DNA of 64,000 nt from Siphonobacter curvatus (lineage in GTDB: Bacteria > Bacteroidota > Bacteroidia > Cytophagales > Spirosomataceae): contig NZ_PTRA01000002.1 in the NCBI RefSeq assembly GCF_002943425.1, positions 186,090 through 250,089 of the forward strand, in the 5' to 3' direction. The notes beneath the pieces are model-generated. The model made no database searches, had not been told where the DNA came from, and saw nothing but the letters and a program-made list of their open reading frames with translations. The translations under genes were made by a program, and so were the position numbers. This document shows positions 63,343 to 64,000 of the stretch, piece by piece; within the stretch, counting starts at the first letter, position 1, and each line of letters starts with the position of its first letter.

Positions 63343-64000
63343 TTAAAAATTGTTTATAGTGTAATTTAACTTCAGGTAAAAGGCTCGACCGGGCTTCTGA
63401 ACGGCGAAATTGTCGTACGCCTGTCGGTCGAACATATTCTTGACGTCGGCACTCACGATGAAGCGTTTGTTAGGGAACATGTAACTCGCTCCCAGATCCT
63501 GGATGTACTGACGCGGGGTGCGGAAATCCTCAATGATCATCCAGGTGGTGTAAAACCGCTCTACGAAACGAAATCCGTAATACATATTCAGTCTTGAGTT
63601 TGACTTCAGCACATTTTTGAAGGAATACTGAACGGTACTGTTAATGGTGAAGAAAGGCTCATTGGGCAATTGACGACGGTAGTAATCATATTCCCGACCA
63701 TTCGGGTCGTACTGCATATTGAAGACCGAATTGAATTTTGAAGCACTCAGTCCAATGGTCAGATTATTGTTATAGATGTAGTTACCCTCGACTTCAAAAC
63801 CAATCGATTTCGTCTTGCCCAAGTTTTCAAAAGGATCAGTTTGTACGGCATCGTTCAGACGCGGGTTCACCCGTTGGACAATCTTATCCCGGGTATCCCG
63901 AATAAAGCCGGACAGAGCAAAGTTGTACTTGTTTGAGCCAGACGTGTACGTACCGGCTCGGAAACCCACGTTGAGGTTGTTACTGATTTCCGGACGGATT
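63343..64000 (-). CDS. TonB-dependent receptor, C-terminal part (5' cut by window)
   Basis: The frame stays open to the window edge; the visible C-terminal 218 residues or so are a receptor barrel. Typical is P-E-I-S-N-N-L-N-V-G-F-R near the cut and the end AYDNFAVQKPGRAFYLKLNY. That end closely matches the receptor at 5346 (YDNFSLQKPGRGFYLNVRYF), so the two are paralogues. Probably a siderophore or iron-complex receptor. Confidence 0.85.
   Translation of the reverse strand, partial: IRPEISNNLNVGFRAGTYTSGSNKYNFALSGFIRDTRDKIVQRVNPRLNDAVQTDPFENLGKTKSIGFEVEGNYIYNNNLTIGLSASKFNSVFNMQYDPNGREYDYYRRQLPNEPFFTINSTVQYSFKNVLKSNSRLNMYYGFRFVERFYTTWMIIEDFRTPRQYIQDLGASYMFPNKRFIVSADVKNMFDRQAYDNFAVQKPGRAFYLKLNYTINNF

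Overview
The window looks like a chromosomal segment of a Bacteroidota bacterium, most likely order Cytophagales (Spirosoma- or Siphonobacter-like; the family is an inference). The signs are two SusC/SusD pairs, a hybrid two-component system (HTCS), DUF4374 lipoproteins beside TonB receptors, and several promoters of the Bacteroidota type (TTTG or TTG, about 17-20 bases, then TAnnTTTG). GC is moderate and coding density high. I saw no tRNA, rRNA, CRISPR array, prophage or intact insertion sequence.

Layout. 1-4.4 kb: the end of a membrane gene, an AraC regulator divergent from a TetX-like flavin monooxygenase, and a short-chain dehydrogenase with a striking direct-repeat promoter followed by another AraC regulator. 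4.4-5.3 kb: a gene-poor, hairpin-rich stretch. 5.3-11.3 kb: a five-gene iron/siderophore uptake operon (TonB receptor, DUF4374 lipoprotein, two small membrane proteins, PepSY-TM protein). 11.4-19.9 kb: a lipoprotein, a large cytochrome c/PA14/beta-propeller fusion, a PAS-GAF-PAS histidine kinase, a YdeI-like protein and a WYL regulator. 20.3-29.1 kb: a SusC-SusD-secreted protein operon divergent from a single-pass membrane protein with a PKD domain. 29.6-38.5 kb: an HTCS divergent from a second SusCD pair. 38.6-42.5 kb: DUF202 and Crp/Fnr genes, then a minus-strand stress-type group (pirin, F420-reductase-like, GNAT, 4Fe-4S protein, NTF2-like). 42.7-50.6 kb: envelope proteins of mostly unknown function. 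50.7-58.1 kb: a five-PAS hybrid kinase, a broken dps gene, and a LytTR regulator with a hybrid kinase. 58.2-61.9 kb: an oxalate-decarboxylase-like bicupin, DUF1275 protein, peroxiredoxin, DsbA-like protein and an alpha/beta hydrolase. 62-64 kb: a second DUF4374-like/TonB receptor pair, cut by the window end.

The most unusual item is a pair of non-coding elements (19912-20285 and 29092-29540), each between convergent genes. They share at least nine short conserved blocks in the same order, joined by stems whose sequence and length differ while pairing is kept. That is the signature of a structured RNA, and I could not assign it to a family I know. A second clear item is an exact 10-bp tandem duplication that frameshifts dps at 54792-54811. 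Others are a TetX homologue with changed substrate-contact positions and an AraC-type double operator at 2410-2450.
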